Below are positions 17,378 through 25,987 of a DNA stretch of 64,000 nucleotides, piece by piece. Each line of letters starts with the position of its first letter. Within the stretch, counting starts at the first letter, position 1. The notes under the pieces were generated by a model. The model ran no database searches and had not been told where the DNA came from. It saw nothing but the letters and a program-made list of their open reading frames with translations. A program made the position numbers and the translations under genes. Source of the DNA: Pseudomonas fluorescens (lineage in GTDB: Bacteria; Pseudomonadota; Gammaproteobacteria; Pseudomonadales; Pseudomonadaceae); NCBI RefSeq assembly GCF_902498065.1, contig NZ_CABVIR010000004.1:434001-498000 (forward strand), given 5' to 3'.

Positions 17378-18697
17378 ATGTTTAACCTACATCACAAGTC
17401 TGACCTGCTGGAAATCGAGCGCTACAGTTGTGCGCTGACCGAGGCCAACGCCAAGTTGGCTGCCGTCAGTCGTTCGATGGCGATGATTGAATTCACCCCT
17501 GACGGCATCGTGCTTGATGCCAACGACAACTTTTGCAACGTCATGGGTTACAGCGCCGAAGAAGTGCGCGGCAAACATCACCGGATCTTTTGCGAAGAAG
17601 CGTTTTATCGCAGCGAAGCCTACGCGAAGTTGTGGCGTGACCTGGCCCGTGGCGAACCGGTCAGCGGGACTTTTTTACGCTTGAACAAGAGCGGCAAGGA
17701 GATCTGGCTCGAAGCCAGTTACATGCCGGTTATCGGTGCCGACCGGCAAGTCAGCAGTGTGATCAAAGTCGCGACCGACATCTCGGACAGGATTAACAAG
17801 GAACACGAAAACGAAAGCATGCTCGCTGCAATCGGTCGGTCGATGGCGATGATCGAATTCACCCCCGAAGGCAATGTGATCACTGCCAATGAAAACTTCC
17901 TGAAGACCACGCATTACGCGCTCAACGAAATCGTCGGCCAGCATCACAGTCTATTTTGCCACCGCGCCGAAGCTGAATCGCCGTCTTACAAAGCGTTCTG
18001 GGCCTCACTGAATCGCGGCGAATATCACTCACACCGTTTCGAACGCAGAGACAAGCACGGTCATACCATTTATCTCGAAGCGTCCTACAACCCGCTGTTC
18101 GACGCCAACGGCCGATTGTACAAAGTGGTGAAGTTCGCCAGCGACATCACGCAACAAGTGACCACACTGCAAACGGCGGCGGAGTCGGCCCACAGCACTT
18201 CTGTACAGAACGACGCCTGTGCGCAGAAGGGATCGCAGGTGGTGCAGCAGACGGTGCAGATCATCCAGGACATTTCCAAAAACTTGAACGAAGCCGCGAT
18301 GAGCATCGATGCGGTGAGCAAACAGTCCGACATCATCGGCACCATCGTTCAGACCATTCGCGGCATTGCCGACCAGACCAACCTGCTGGCGCTCAACGCG
18401 GCCATCGAGGCGGCTCGGGCCGGGGAACACGGCCGAGGGTTTGCCGTGGTGGCGGATGAGGTTCGCAACCTCGCGGCACGCACGAGTCAGGCGACGCTGG
18501 AGATTGTCGACGTGGTGCGTAAAAACCATGATTTGTCGTTGAGCGCGGTGTCGAGCATGCAGTCGAGTCTGAGCCGCACCGGTCTTGGGGTGGAACTGGC
18601 GAACGAAGCGGGGGAGGTGATTCTGGAAATCCAGCAGGGCTCGCGGCATGTGGTGGACGCGATCAGCCAGTTCAATTCAACGCTACAGTTGAATTGA
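17378..18697 (+). CDS. Soluble methyl-accepting chemotaxis protein with two PAS domains (BdlA-like)
   Basis: 439 residues without any membrane segment. Two PAS domains occur in tandem and are near repeats of each other (SRSMAMIEFTPDG near 32 and GRSMAMIEFTPEG near 151), each followed by a PAC motif. The C-terminal MCP signalling tip is IRGIADQTNLLALNAAIEAA then HGRGFAVVADEVRNLA. This is the architecture of P. aeruginosa BdlA, a cytoplasmic sensor needed for biofilm dispersal that answers to redox/nutrient cues and c-di-GMP; orthology is inferred only from architecture. No chemotaxis genes are adjacent. Confidence 0.88.
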   Translation: MFNLHHKSDLLEIERYSCALTEANAKLAAVSRSMAMIEFTPDGIVLDANDNFCNVMGYSAEEVRGKHHRIFCEEAFYRSEAYAKLWRDLARGEPVSGTFLRLNKSGKEIWLEASYMPVIGADRQVSSVIKVATDISDRINKEHENESMLAAIGRSMAMIEFTPEGNVITANENFLKTTHYALNEIVGQHHSLFCHRAEAESPSYKAFWASLNRGEYHSHRFERRDKHGHTIYLEASYNPLFDANGRLYKVVKFASDITQQVTTLQTAAESAHSTSVQNDACAQKGSQVVQQTVQIIQDISKNLNEAAMSIDAVSKQSDIIGTIVQTIRGIADQTNLLALNAAIEAARAGEHGRGFAVVADEVRNLAARTSQATLEIVDVVRKNHDLSLSAVSSMQSSLSRTGLGVELANEAGEVILEIQQGSRHVVDAISQFNSTLQLN

Positions 18698-18781
18698 AAC
18701 GCTGGAGCCAGCTTGCTGACGATGGCGTCCTGAAGATCGCCATCGCCGGCAAGCCGGGCTTCAACAGATGCATCAGCAAAT

Positions 18782-19345
18782 TCAGAGCGATGCGAGGAAC
18801 TTGTCGACCACTTGGGTGCTGCCTTTCTCACTGCTGCTGCCGTTGTCTTTATCGGCCTGCGCCAGTTTCATCTTGTCTTGCAGGCGCTCGGCAATCTCTT
18901 TACCGATCGCCAGTTGTTTCTCTGGCGGCATGGCTTTCAGGTCTTCTTCGGTAATCCCCATCTCCTCCAGAATACTGTCGCGCAACCGCTGTTCCGGGGT
19001 TTTGCTCATGTAGTCCTTGAAGTCTGCCATGGCGCTGCTTTCACCGGCCTTCGGCACTGGCGAGGCATCGGTGGCTTGCAACGCAACACGGGTTTTGGCG
19101 AACGCTTCATCGATGTTGTCGCTGATTTTGTTGGCGGCGTTGACCTGTTCCGTGGCGAGTCTGGCAGTAGATGCCTGGACCTTCCCCTCGTTCTTCAGGT
19201 TTTGCAGCTGGATATTGTTTTGCACGCTCTGCATCAACACGGCTTGCAGGCCACCCTGAAGACCTGCAGCGGCGTCCGCGGTCGGTTCGTCGCCCGGCTT
19301 TTTGGGGAGCGGCGTCATTACGTTCTGTTTTGCACTGACCAACAT
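18782..19345 (-). CDS. Conserved hypothetical protein (187 aa), helical
   Basis: The 187-residue product is hydrophilic and probably helical. It begins MLVSAKQNVMTPLPKKPG, has a Gln/Asn-rich centre (AVLMQSVQNNIQLQNLKNEG) and a C-terminal part FKDYMSKTPEQRLRDSILEE then MGITEEDLKAMPPEKQ. No signal peptide or membrane segment. I do not recognise a named family. The ATG at 19345 is favoured because AAGGT lies upstream; an extra 15 codons have no such site. It sits alone, convergent with the PAS chemoreceptor. Confidence 0.75.
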   Translation of the reverse strand: MLVSAKQNVMTPLPKKPGDEPTADAAAGLQGGLQAVLMQSVQNNIQLQNLKNEGKVQASTARLATEQVNAANKISDNIDEAFAKTRVALQATDASPVPKAGESSAMADFKDYMSKTPEQRLRDSILEEMGITEEDLKAMPPEKQLAIGKEIAERLQDKMKLAQADKDNGSSSEKGSTQVVDKFLASL

Positions 19346-19503
19346 GATGAATAGACCTTGTAGGTGTTTGCGTTGCAGTGATTTCAGCAAATAGCGTGCC
19401 TAAGCAATAAACTCAAATATTTTCAATGAGTTATGTTTTTGCTTGAGCCATTGGCGGAAGAATTGCGGTCAACCTTTGCCGCCTGCCGGCAGAGGTCGAC
19501 CCA

Positions 19504-20136
19504 TCAAGGCAGACCGTTGCAGCCATGTTTGAGGAACCCTGGTCGTTGCGCCAAACGTTGGAAATACTCGTCGATGGCCGGGAAATCCGGTCGATCCATC
19601 GGCGTCATCAGCCAACGGTTGACTGACAGCCCGATGACGATATCGGCCAGCGTAAACCGTGGCCCTGCAACATAAGCTTTAGTGGCCGAGAGCTGATGTT
19701 CGAGAATGCCCATCTTCTGGTTCCAGCCGCGTAAGCCAGTGGCAATCCGGTGCGCGTCCTGGAACTCCGGGTCTTTGCGTACCAGCGCTGTGAATGCGTA
19801 GCTCCAGGACGAGTTGAGATCAGTGGCCTGCCAATCCATCCATTGCTCCACCCGGGCACGCGCCGCGGGTTCGTGCGGCAGCAATTCAGCGTGTGAATGT
19901 TTGCCGGCCAGGTAACGGCAGATGGTGTTGGACTCCCACAGCACGCCAGCGTCGTCGATGATCACCGGTACCTGCGCATTGGGGTTGAGCCGGACAAACT
20001 CGGGGCTGTGGGTCGACGCATAACCGCTGCCCCAGTCTTCTCGCTCGTAGGAAAGGTCCAGCTCGTCGCAGGTCCACAGGACTTTTCTGACGTTGATGGA
20101 CGACGCTTTACCGAGGATTTTCAGTACATGTTCCAT
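19504..20136 (-). CDS. Glutathione S-transferase family protein
   Basis: 210 residues. N-terminal thioredoxin-like domain with SSINVRKVLWTCDELDLSYE and VLWESNTICRYLAG (cis-Pro in NAQVPVIIDD), then a helical C-terminal domain with FTLADIVIGLSVNRW. The catalytic site looks like the Ser/Thr-containing class close to E. coli YfcF/GstB type rather than the Cys10 class of the other GST in this window. The ATG at 20136 has AAGGAG. Substrate unknown. Confidence 0.9.
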   Translation of the reverse strand: MEHVLKILGKASSINVRKVLWTCDELDLSYEREDWGSGYASTHSPEFVRLNPNAQVPVIIDDAGVLWESNTICRYLAGKHSHAELLPHEPAARARVEQWMDWQATDLNSSWSYAFTALVRKDPEFQDAHRIATGLRGWNQKMGILEHQLSATKAYVAGPRFTLADIVIGLSVNRWLMTPMDRPDFPAIDEYFQRLAQRPGFLKHGCNGLP

Positions 20137-20188
20137 GGAGCTGCTCCTTTAGCGATCAGACGCTTCTGGAAGGTCAGAATACCCCTCT

Positions 20189-20213
20189 AGGAGCCAGCAA
20201 GCCGGCTCCTACA
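20189..20213. repeat. Single short REP-like palindrome
   Basis: TAGGAGCCAGCAAGCCGGCTCCTA is an imperfect 24-bp palindrome of the GGAGCC(A/G)GC subtype just past the 3' end of gntR. Confidence 0.6.
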
Positions 20214-20216
20214 GTG

Positions 20217-21248
20217 CTACGTACTTTCGCGCACTTTCAACTCAAACCCCATGTCCTGCACCGGTTTTGCCACCGTATTGCCCGCCATCAACGTCAGCAT
20301 CTGTTCCGCCGCGCGCCGGCCAATCGCCTCGCGCGGAGTGCTGATGCTGCTCAGGCGCGGGACCATGTGCGCCGAGGCTGGCAGGTCGTTGAAACCGAGG
20401 ATTGCCACTTGTTCAGGGATTTTGATCCCGCAACGCATCGCTTCCAGCAGCGCGCCCTGCGCCAGGTCATCGTTGCCGAAGAAGATGGCGTCGACATCGG
20501 GATGGCTGGCGATCAGTTGCAGGAACAGCTCGCCGCCCAGACCGACGGAGGACGCGCGTGGTGTCAGCACTTCCAGGTCGGGATCATATCGACCGGCCTT
20601 TTGCAGGGCCTTGCGAAAACCTTCGCCACGCAGCAGCGTTCGTTGATCCAGTTGCGCACCGATGTACGCCAGGCGCTTGCGGCCGCGGGACAGCAAATGC
20701 TCCGCCGCTGTTTCTCCGGCCGCCAGTTGCGAGAAACCTACGCAATTAAGTCCGGCGGCGCTGTCGAGTTCCATCATGTACACACAGGGAATATTGCTCG
20801 CCTCGATCATCCGCCGCGAACTTTCGGTGCGGTCAAACCCGGTCAGCAGCAAGCCGCGTGGCTGATAGGCCATGTAATTGCGCAGCAGGTTTTCTTCTTC
20901 ATCGCGTGAGTAATGGAAGTTGCCGATCAGCACTTCGAAGCCCTTCGGTCGCAAAACCTGATGAATGGCCTCCAGCGTGTCGATGAACAGCAAGTTCGAC
21001 AGCGACGGCACCAAAACCACCACGGAATGGCTCTGGGCCGAGGCTAACGCGCGAGCGGCGGGGTTGACCACGTAGTTGAGTTCAAGCGCGGCCCTCTGCA
21101 CTTTTTCCACCAGTTCGGCGGCCACCGTGCTCACGCCACGCAAGGCGCGGGAGGCGGTAATCGGGCTGACGCCGGCCAGTCTGGCGACTTCATTGAGGGT
21201 AGGACGGCCAGTGGTTCGCGTATTTTTATCGTTTTTAGAGGAGGTCAT
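20217..21248 (-). CDS. gntR: LacI-family gluconate repressor GntR
   Basis: 343 residues. The N-terminal LacI helix-turn-helix is PTLNEVARLAGVSPITASRA and the rest is the sugar-binding periplasmic-like fold. In Pseudomonas GntR represses the gluconate uptake and kinase genes until gluconate (or its 6-phosphate) binds. The start is the ATG at 21248; a TTG five codons upstream is the alternative. The adjacent gntK and permease genes and three copies of a TAGCGCT-containing operator support the name. The operator 30 bp upstream of its own start implies autoregulation. Confidence 0.93.
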   Translation of the reverse strand: MTSSKNDKNTRTTGRPTLNEVARLAGVSPITASRALRGVSTVAAELVEKVQRAALELNYVVNPAARALASAQSHSVVVLVPSLSNLLFIDTLEAIHQVLRPKGFEVLIGNFHYSRDEEENLLRNYMAYQPRGLLLTGFDRTESSRRMIEASNIPCVYMMELDSAAGLNCVGFSQLAAGETAAEHLLSRGRKRLAYIGAQLDQRTLLRGEGFRKALQKAGRYDPDLEVLTPRASSVGLGGELFLQLIASHPDVDAIFFGNDDLAQGALLEAMRCGIKIPEQVAILGFNDLPASAHMVPRLSSISTPREAIGRRAAEQMLTLMAGNTVAKPVQDMGFELKVREST

Positions 21249-21277
21249 CGGGCGGCTTGCCAAACAAAATTCAAGGC

Positions 21278-21294
21278 ACTAAGGTAGCGCTGTC
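21278..21294. promoter_or_regulatory. Putative GntR operator upstream of gntR
   Basis: ACTAAGGTAGCGCTGTC at 21278-21294 matches the reported Pseudomonas GntR pattern AC-N-AAG-N-TAGCGCT exactly; the same GGTAGCGCTGTC core recurs before gntK. The consensus is from memory of the literature. Confidence 0.75.
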
Positions 21295-21427
21295 CCGATG
21301 CAGCTGCAAATGCGTAAGCGAGTTTTGCCTGAACCTCGCTTTTCAGCGTCGGCAACGAACATGCTGCAACCCACAAAAATGACAAGAAGGCGTCGGCAAC
21401 TTCTGCTTTTGATCTAGTGTCATAACT

Positions 21428-21445
21428 GGCAAAGGTAGCGCTGTC
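21428..21445. promoter_or_regulatory. Putative GntR operator upstream of gntK
   Basis: GGCAAAGGTAGCGCTGTC ends about 18 bp before the gntK start and shares 13 bases with the gntR-side site (AAGGTAGCGCTGTC region). Confidence 0.75.
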
Positions 21446-21463
21446 TGCGCGCTGAGGTGTTAC

Positions 21464-21997
21464 ATGAATCATCCCATCACCGCCCTGGTCATCATGGGCG
21501 TTGCCGGTTGCGGCAAGACCTGCGTCAGCGAAGCCTTGTGCGAGCTCAGCGGCGCCACGGCCATTGAAGGCGACACTTTTCACCCCGCCGCCAATATCGA
21601 AAAGATGAGCGCGGGCATTCCCCTGAACGACGACGACCGTGCCGGCTGGCTCGACAGCCTGTGCGATGAACTTCGTCGCGTCGACGCCACGGGCCAGCGC
21701 CCGGTGCTGACCTGCTCGGCGCTCAAACACAGTTACCGCGAAGTATTGCGCAGTGCCTTGCCAGGCCTGGGCTTCGTGTTCCTTGAACTCACGCCTGAAG
21801 TCGCCGCCGATCGCGTCTCCCATCGGCCGGGCCACTTCATGCCGTCGACCCTGATCGACAGCCAGTTCGCCACCCTTGAATCCCCCGTTGGTGAACCATT
21901 GACACTGGCCCTCGATGCCTCGAACCACAGCGTCGACCAATTGGCGATACAGGCGCATGCCTGGTGGCTGGAACACGGCTTGAAACGCGCCGGTTAA
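21464..21997 (+). CDS. gntK: Gluconokinase
   Basis: 177 residues; the Walker A motif GVAGCGKT (12-19), the family's EGDTFHPAANIEKMSAGIPL and the arginine-containing HRPGHFMP stretch identify a GntK-type gluconokinase. It phosphorylates gluconate to 6-phosphogluconate with ATP, feeding the Entner-Doudoroff pathway. It lies between a GntR operator and the permease gene; the second operator near 22005 gives the permease its own control point. Confidence 0.96.
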   Translation: MNHPITALVIMGVAGCGKTCVSEALCELSGATAIEGDTFHPAANIEKMSAGIPLNDDDRAGWLDSLCDELRRVDATGQRPVLTCSALKHSYREVLRSALPGLGFVFLELTPEVAADRVSHRPGHFMPSTLIDSQFATLESPVGEPLTLALDASNHSVDQLAIQAHAWWLEHGLKRAG

Positions 21998-22004
21998 ATT
22001 TTGC

Positions 22005-22023
22005 TTGAAGAGATAGCGCTGTC
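22005..22023. promoter_or_regulatory. Putative GntR operator before the gluconate permease
   Basis: GAAGAGATAGCGCTGTCC is 57 bp upstream of the permease start. It keeps TAGCGCTGTCC but is weaker on the left side than the other two copies. Confidence 0.65.
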
Positions 22024-22079
22024 CTTATGGCTTTCGAATTACCCGCTTTAATAACAACAACAACCAGGAGACACCCCTA

Positions 22080-23432
22080 ATGTTTGGCATGTCCCACGAG
22101 ACGTTCCTGCTGCTCGATGCAGTGGTCACGGTGATCGGGCTTATCGTCCTGATCACCAAGTTCAAGTTCCACCCGTTCATTGCCCTGATTATTGCCGCAG
22201 CCTTTCTCGGGCTGACCTCCGGCATGCCGATCGGCACCATCATCAAGGCGTTCCAGGACGGCTTCGGTGGTGTGCTCGGTTTCGTCGGGATCATCCTGGC
22301 GCTGGGCACGATGCTCGGCAAGATGATGGCCGAGTCGGGCGGGGCGGATCAGATTGCCCAGACGCTGATTCGCGCGTTCGGCAAGGACAAGGTGCAGTGG
22401 GCAATGATGTTCGCTGCGTTCCTGGTCGGCATTCCGCTGTTCTTCGAAATCGGTTTCGTGCTGTTGATCCCGCTGGTGTTCATTGTCGCCCGACGTACCG
22501 GCGTGTCGATCATCAAGATCGGTATCCCGCTGCTGGCCGGTCTGTCTGCGGTGCACGGTCTGGTGCCACCACACCCGGGCCCGCTGCTGGCGATCGGCGT
22601 GTTCGGTGCCGACATCGGTAAAACCATTCTCTACGGCCTGATCGTTGCGCTGCCGACGGCCATCATCGCCGGCCCGATCTACGGCACATTCATTGCCAAA
22701 TACATCCCCGGCCACCCTAACCAGGAACTGGTGGATCAACTGGCGCGCGAGAACGATTCTGCCGATCTCCCGAGCTTCTCCATCACCTTGATTACCGTGC
22801 TGTCGCCGGTGTTCCTGATGCTGCTCAAGACCTTTGCCGATGTGGTGCTGCCGGACGGCAACTTCTTCCGCACTTTCATGGACCTGATCGGTCACCCGAT
22901 CTCGGCGCTGCTGCTGGCGTTGCTGCTGTCGCTGTACACCTTTGGCTACAAGCAGGGCATTGGTTCCAATCAGATGCTCAAATGGCTGGACGCGAGCCTT
23001 GCGCCAACCGCCGCGATCATCCTGATCATCGGTGCCGGTGGTGGCTTCAAGCAAATGCTGGTGACCAGCGGCGTGGGTAATGTCATCGGTAACATGGCGG
23101 TGGCCGCGGAAATCTCGCCAATCCTTCTGGCGTGGCTGGTGGCGGCGGTGATCCGTATTGCGACCGGCTCGGCGACCGTGGCGACCATTACTGGCGCAGG
23201 CATCGTGGTGCCGGTGGTGGGGATGATTCCGGGTGTGAACCGTGAGCTGCTGGTGCTGGCGACTGGCGCCGGTTCGTTGATTCTGTCGCACGTCAACGAC
23301 GCCGGTTTCTGGCTGGTGAAGCAGTACTTCAACATGACCGTAGCGGAAACCTTCAAGACCTGGACGGCCATGGAAACCATCCTGTCGGTGGTCGGGTTGG
23401 GCTTTATCCTGCTGTTGTCGATGTTCGTTTAA
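22080..23432 (+). CDS. gntP: Gluconate:H+ symporter (GntP family)
   Basis: 450 residues with 12-14 hydrophobic segments; the GntP family core is visible in GLSAVHGLVPPHPGPLLAIG and IRIATGSATVATITGAGIVV. It imports gluconate by proton symport. The ATG at 22080 follows CAGGAGACACCCCTA. It is the third gene of gntR/gntK/gntP and ends in a REPIN followed by TTTTTT, a plausible terminator. GntT and GntU are equally used names for this family. Confidence 0.94.
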   Translation: MFGMSHETFLLLDAVVTVIGLIVLITKFKFHPFIALIIAAAFLGLTSGMPIGTIIKAFQDGFGGVLGFVGIILALGTMLGKMMAESGGADQIAQTLIRAFGKDKVQWAMMFAAFLVGIPLFFEIGFVLLIPLVFIVARRTGVSIIKIGIPLLAGLSAVHGLVPPHPGPLLAIGVFGADIGKTILYGLIVALPTAIIAGPIYGTFIAKYIPGHPNQELVDQLARENDSADLPSFSITLITVLSPVFLMLLKTFADVVLPDGNFFRTFMDLIGHPISALLLALLLSLYTFGYKQGIGSNQMLKWLDASLAPTAAIILIIGAGGGFKQMLVTSGVGNVIGNMAVAAEISPILLAWLVAAVIRIATGSATVATITGAGIVVPVVGMIPGVNRELLVLATGAGSLILSHVNDAGFWLVKQYFNMTVAETFKTWTAMETILSVVGLGFILLLSMFV

Positions 23433-23452
23433 ATACAGCTCAAAACACCAAA

Positions 23453-23542
23453 TGTGGGAGCGAGCCTGCTCGCGAATGCGGACTGACATTCAACATCTTC
23501 ATTGAATGTTAAGCCCTCTTCGCGAGCAGGCTCGCTCCCACA
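23453..23542. repeat. REPIN downstream of gntP
   Basis: Two inverted GAGCGAGCCTGCTCGCGA-type REPs; the spacer itself contains a smaller inverted repeat ACATTCAA...TTGAATGT. Followed by GTTTTTT. Confidence 0.9.
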
Positions 23543-23562
23543 GTTTTTTATGCTGGGCGCAG

Positions 23563-24417
23563 TTAGCGTTGTCGCAGATTATTAAGACGCACTTGGAGCC
23601 GGTCATCGGCAGAAGCATTGCTTCTGTTGGAGCCCGGGGTTGAGCTCGCATAACCCGAGTCAGCACTGTGATTGCTGATGCTTGAAACAGTACTGACAGT
23701 GCTGGGAGTGGAAGCAGAACTGGAGTGACTGGAGACGCTGCGTCTGGATGGTTGGCGAGACAGGCCCCCGTTTTGCGCTGTATTCGGTGTCGTGGCTTCT
23801 GTAGAGGTCGCTGGGGATGTTGTGACCGGATTCGAGTGAGCTTGTTCGCCCTTCCAGGTGGGCGCGGCGTGTCTTCGACCTTTCCCCCCGGCTGGTACGA
23901 TTGGGGGGCGTCTATTCATTTGGGCATTCTCGACAATGCCGCCAGCAACGTTCAAAAGTCCACTTTCTCCAGATCCCTTTTGGGGTAGTAGTGCGTTTCT
24001 TCGCGGGCCACTTGACGTATTGGACAAACTTAAAAAATCCCAGATGTTGAGTAACTTGCTCCAAAAGGAACGTCCCGTCGGGTCCACATTCATCACTGGC
24101 TCACCACCACAATACATGTACGTATTCATTCCACCCTTTTCGAAAGGACTGGATTTGTCCGGACTGTGAAAGCGCATCAATCGCGGGTTATAGACGCGAT
24201 AACCGTTCCCCAAAGCATACCCATCAATCTTCGCCTCTCGCCGTTCGCCGTTAAACCCCAATTGCGTCATGACCTCCTGTCGGGAGGACTGCTGACCATA
24301 GGGGGAGTAGGCGAGGTGATGAATGCTGCCGGCCATCTCGGCGATCACAGTGTTTTTGCAGTCGCTGGCCAACAATAAGGTGCGGGATGTGTGATGGGCA
24401 GGCTTGGATGTGGGCAT
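23563..24417 (-). CDS. Orphan RHS repeat-associated core protein with Ser/Thr-rich tail
   Basis: 284 residues. The RHS-associated core is in the first half: LAYSPYGQQSSRQEV, LGFNGERREA, YALGNGYRVYNPRLMRFHSP and YCGGEPVMNVDPTGRSFW. In large RHS toxins this core sits just before a polymorphic C-terminal toxin. Here the N-terminal repeats are absent and the protein starts about 60 residues before the core, so it is either a short standalone RHS gene, a type common in Pseudomonas, or an orphan tip. The C-terminal 110 residues are Ser/Thr-rich and low-complexity, with no recognised toxin. The ATG at 24417 has AGAGG upstream. No immunity gene is seen downstream. Confidence 0.78.
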   Translation of the reverse strand: MPTSKPAHHTSRTLLLASDCKNTVIAEMAGSIHHLAYSPYGQQSSRQEVMTQLGFNGERREAKIDGYALGNGYRVYNPRLMRFHSPDKSSPFEKGGMNTYMYCGGEPVMNVDPTGRSFWSKLLNIWDFLSLSNTSSGPRRNALLPQKGSGESGLLNVAGGIVENAQMNRRPPIVPAGGKGRRHAAPTWKGEQAHSNPVTTSPATSTEATTPNTAQNGGLSRQPSRRSVSSHSSSASTPSTVSTVSSISNHSADSGYASSTPGSNRSNASADDRLQVRLNNLRQR

Positions 24418-24531
24418 GGTGGGGCCTCTTTGTTAGACCGCAGGTCAATAAAGGTCTCCAGCATTTCACGTTGTTCCAGCACCGGTAACTGGTAGAACTA
24501 CCAGGTTTCGTCGAGTGCACCGCCAAACAAA

Positions 24532-24621
24532 TGTGGGAGCGAGCCTGCTTGCGAAGGGGGCGTATCAGTCAATGGTGATGTTGATTGATACACCGCATTC
24601 GCGAGCAGGCTCGCTCCCACA
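24532..24621. repeat. REPIN
   Basis: Inverted pair of GAGCGAGCCTGCT(C/T)GCGA-type REPs with the recurring spacer motif CAGTCAAT..GATGTTGA. Confidence 0.88.
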
Positions 24622-24630
24622 GGTTTTGTG

Positions 24631-25848
24631 TCAGGCGCTGGTTTTTGTGATCAACCCATCGGCGCGGAACATTGCGCGAATCCCGCGCACGGCCTGGCGA
24701 ATCCGGTCCTGGTTTTCGATCAGCGCGAAGCGCACATGATCATCCCCATATTCCCCGAACCCGACACCCGGCGAGACGCAGACCTTGGCCTCGGCGAGCA
24801 TTTTCTTGGCGAACTCCAGTGAACCCAGGTGTGCATACGCCTCGGGGATTTTCGCCCAGACATACATCGACGCCTTCGGATTCTCGACCATCCAGCCCAG
24901 TTCATGCAGGCCTTTGACCAACACGTTGCGACGCTGCCGATACTGCTCGGCGATGTCTTTCACGCACTGCTGATCGCCTTCCAGCGCCGCAATCGCCGCG
25001 ACTTGCAGCGGAGTAAAGGTGCCGTAGTCGTGGTAACTCTTGATCCGCGCCAGGGCGTTGACCAGTTCCGGGTTGCCGACCATGAAACCAATGCGCCAGC
25101 CCGCCATGTTGTAGCTCTTGGACAGGGTGAAAAACTCCACCGCGATGTCCTTGGCGCCCGGTACTTGCATGATCGACGGGGCTTTCCAGCCGTCGTAGAC
25201 GATGTCGGCGTAGGCCAGGTCGTGCACCACCAGCACGTCGTACTGTTTGGCGAGGGCAATCACCCGCTCAAAGAAATCCAGCTCCACGCACTGCGCGGTC
25301 GGGTTGGACGGGAAGCCGAGGATCATCATTTTCGGTTTTGGAATCGAACCGCGAATCGCCCGTTCCAGTTCCGCGAAGAAATCCACGCCCGGAATCAACG
25401 GCACCGAACGCACCTGGGCGCCGGCAATCACCGCGCCGTAGATGTGAATCGGGTAGCTCGGGTTCGGCACCAGTACGGTGTCGCCCTGGTCGAGGGTGGC
25501 CAGCATCAAGTGCGCCAGGCCTTCCTTGGAACCGATGGTCACGATGGCTTCGGTTTCCGGGTCGATGTCGACCTCGTAGCGATCCTTGTACCAGTTGGAA
25601 ATCGCCCGGCGCAGGCGCGGAATACCCTTGGACGTGGAGTAGCCGTGGGTGTCTTCGCGCTGGGCGACGGTGACGAGTTTTTCGACAATGTGCGGCGGAG
25701 TCGGGCCGTCGGGGTTGCCCATGCTGAAGTCGATGATGTCTTCGCCACGACGACGGGCGGCCATCTTCAGCTCGGCAGTGATGTTGAATACGTAAGGGGG
25801 GAGTCGATCTATGCGCGCAAAGCGGCGCGGCGAACCTGGGTTAGCCAT
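24631..25848 (-). CDS. alaC: Class I/II aminotransferase AlaC-like (alanine transaminase)
   Basis: 405 residues of the AAT-I fold; PLP-binding Lys lies in SKSYNMAGWRIGFMVG, with DLAYADIVYDGW and FPSNPTAQC upstream as in AlaC-type enzymes. It interconverts glutamate/pyruvate with alanine/2-oxoglutarate, and can also act on valine. Start ATG 25848 is preceded by GAGGCAACA. It is divergent from the LysE-type exporter and likely to be monocistronic. Confidence 0.9.
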   Translation of the reverse strand: MANPGSPRRFARIDRLPPYVFNITAELKMAARRRGEDIIDFSMGNPDGPTPPHIVEKLVTVAQREDTHGYSTSKGIPRLRRAISNWYKDRYEVDIDPETEAIVTIGSKEGLAHLMLATLDQGDTVLVPNPSYPIHIYGAVIAGAQVRSVPLIPGVDFFAELERAIRGSIPKPKMMILGFPSNPTAQCVELDFFERVIALAKQYDVLVVHDLAYADIVYDGWKAPSIMQVPGAKDIAVEFFTLSKSYNMAGWRIGFMVGNPELVNALARIKSYHDYGTFTPLQVAAIAALEGDQQCVKDIAEQYRQRRNVLVKGLHELGWMVENPKASMYVWAKIPEAYAHLGSLEFAKKMLAEAKVCVSPGVGFGEYGDDHVRFALIENQDRIRQAVRGIRAMFRADGLITKTSA

Positions 25849-25987
25849 TGTTGCCTCGGATAACGTGAGCGCCCGGAACCGTCCGAGCGACGCTGGTCAC
25901 TGCGGTGACCTGTTGCGGAAGATAAGGGGTGGCATGGCACACTGTCCAGCCAGTGTGTAAACAAATTTTTCCGAAGGATAACGGTTG

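Noticed and set aside
17283..17440. ATG preceded by GGAGGA with a frame into the MCP gene
   Set aside because: Frame overlaps the MCP start out of phase, spacing of the ribosome site is too short and the product has no pattern.
23563..24417. RHS gene as a truncated pseudogene
   Set aside because: It has its own start and ribosome site, and short RHS-core genes are a common intact class in Pseudomonas.
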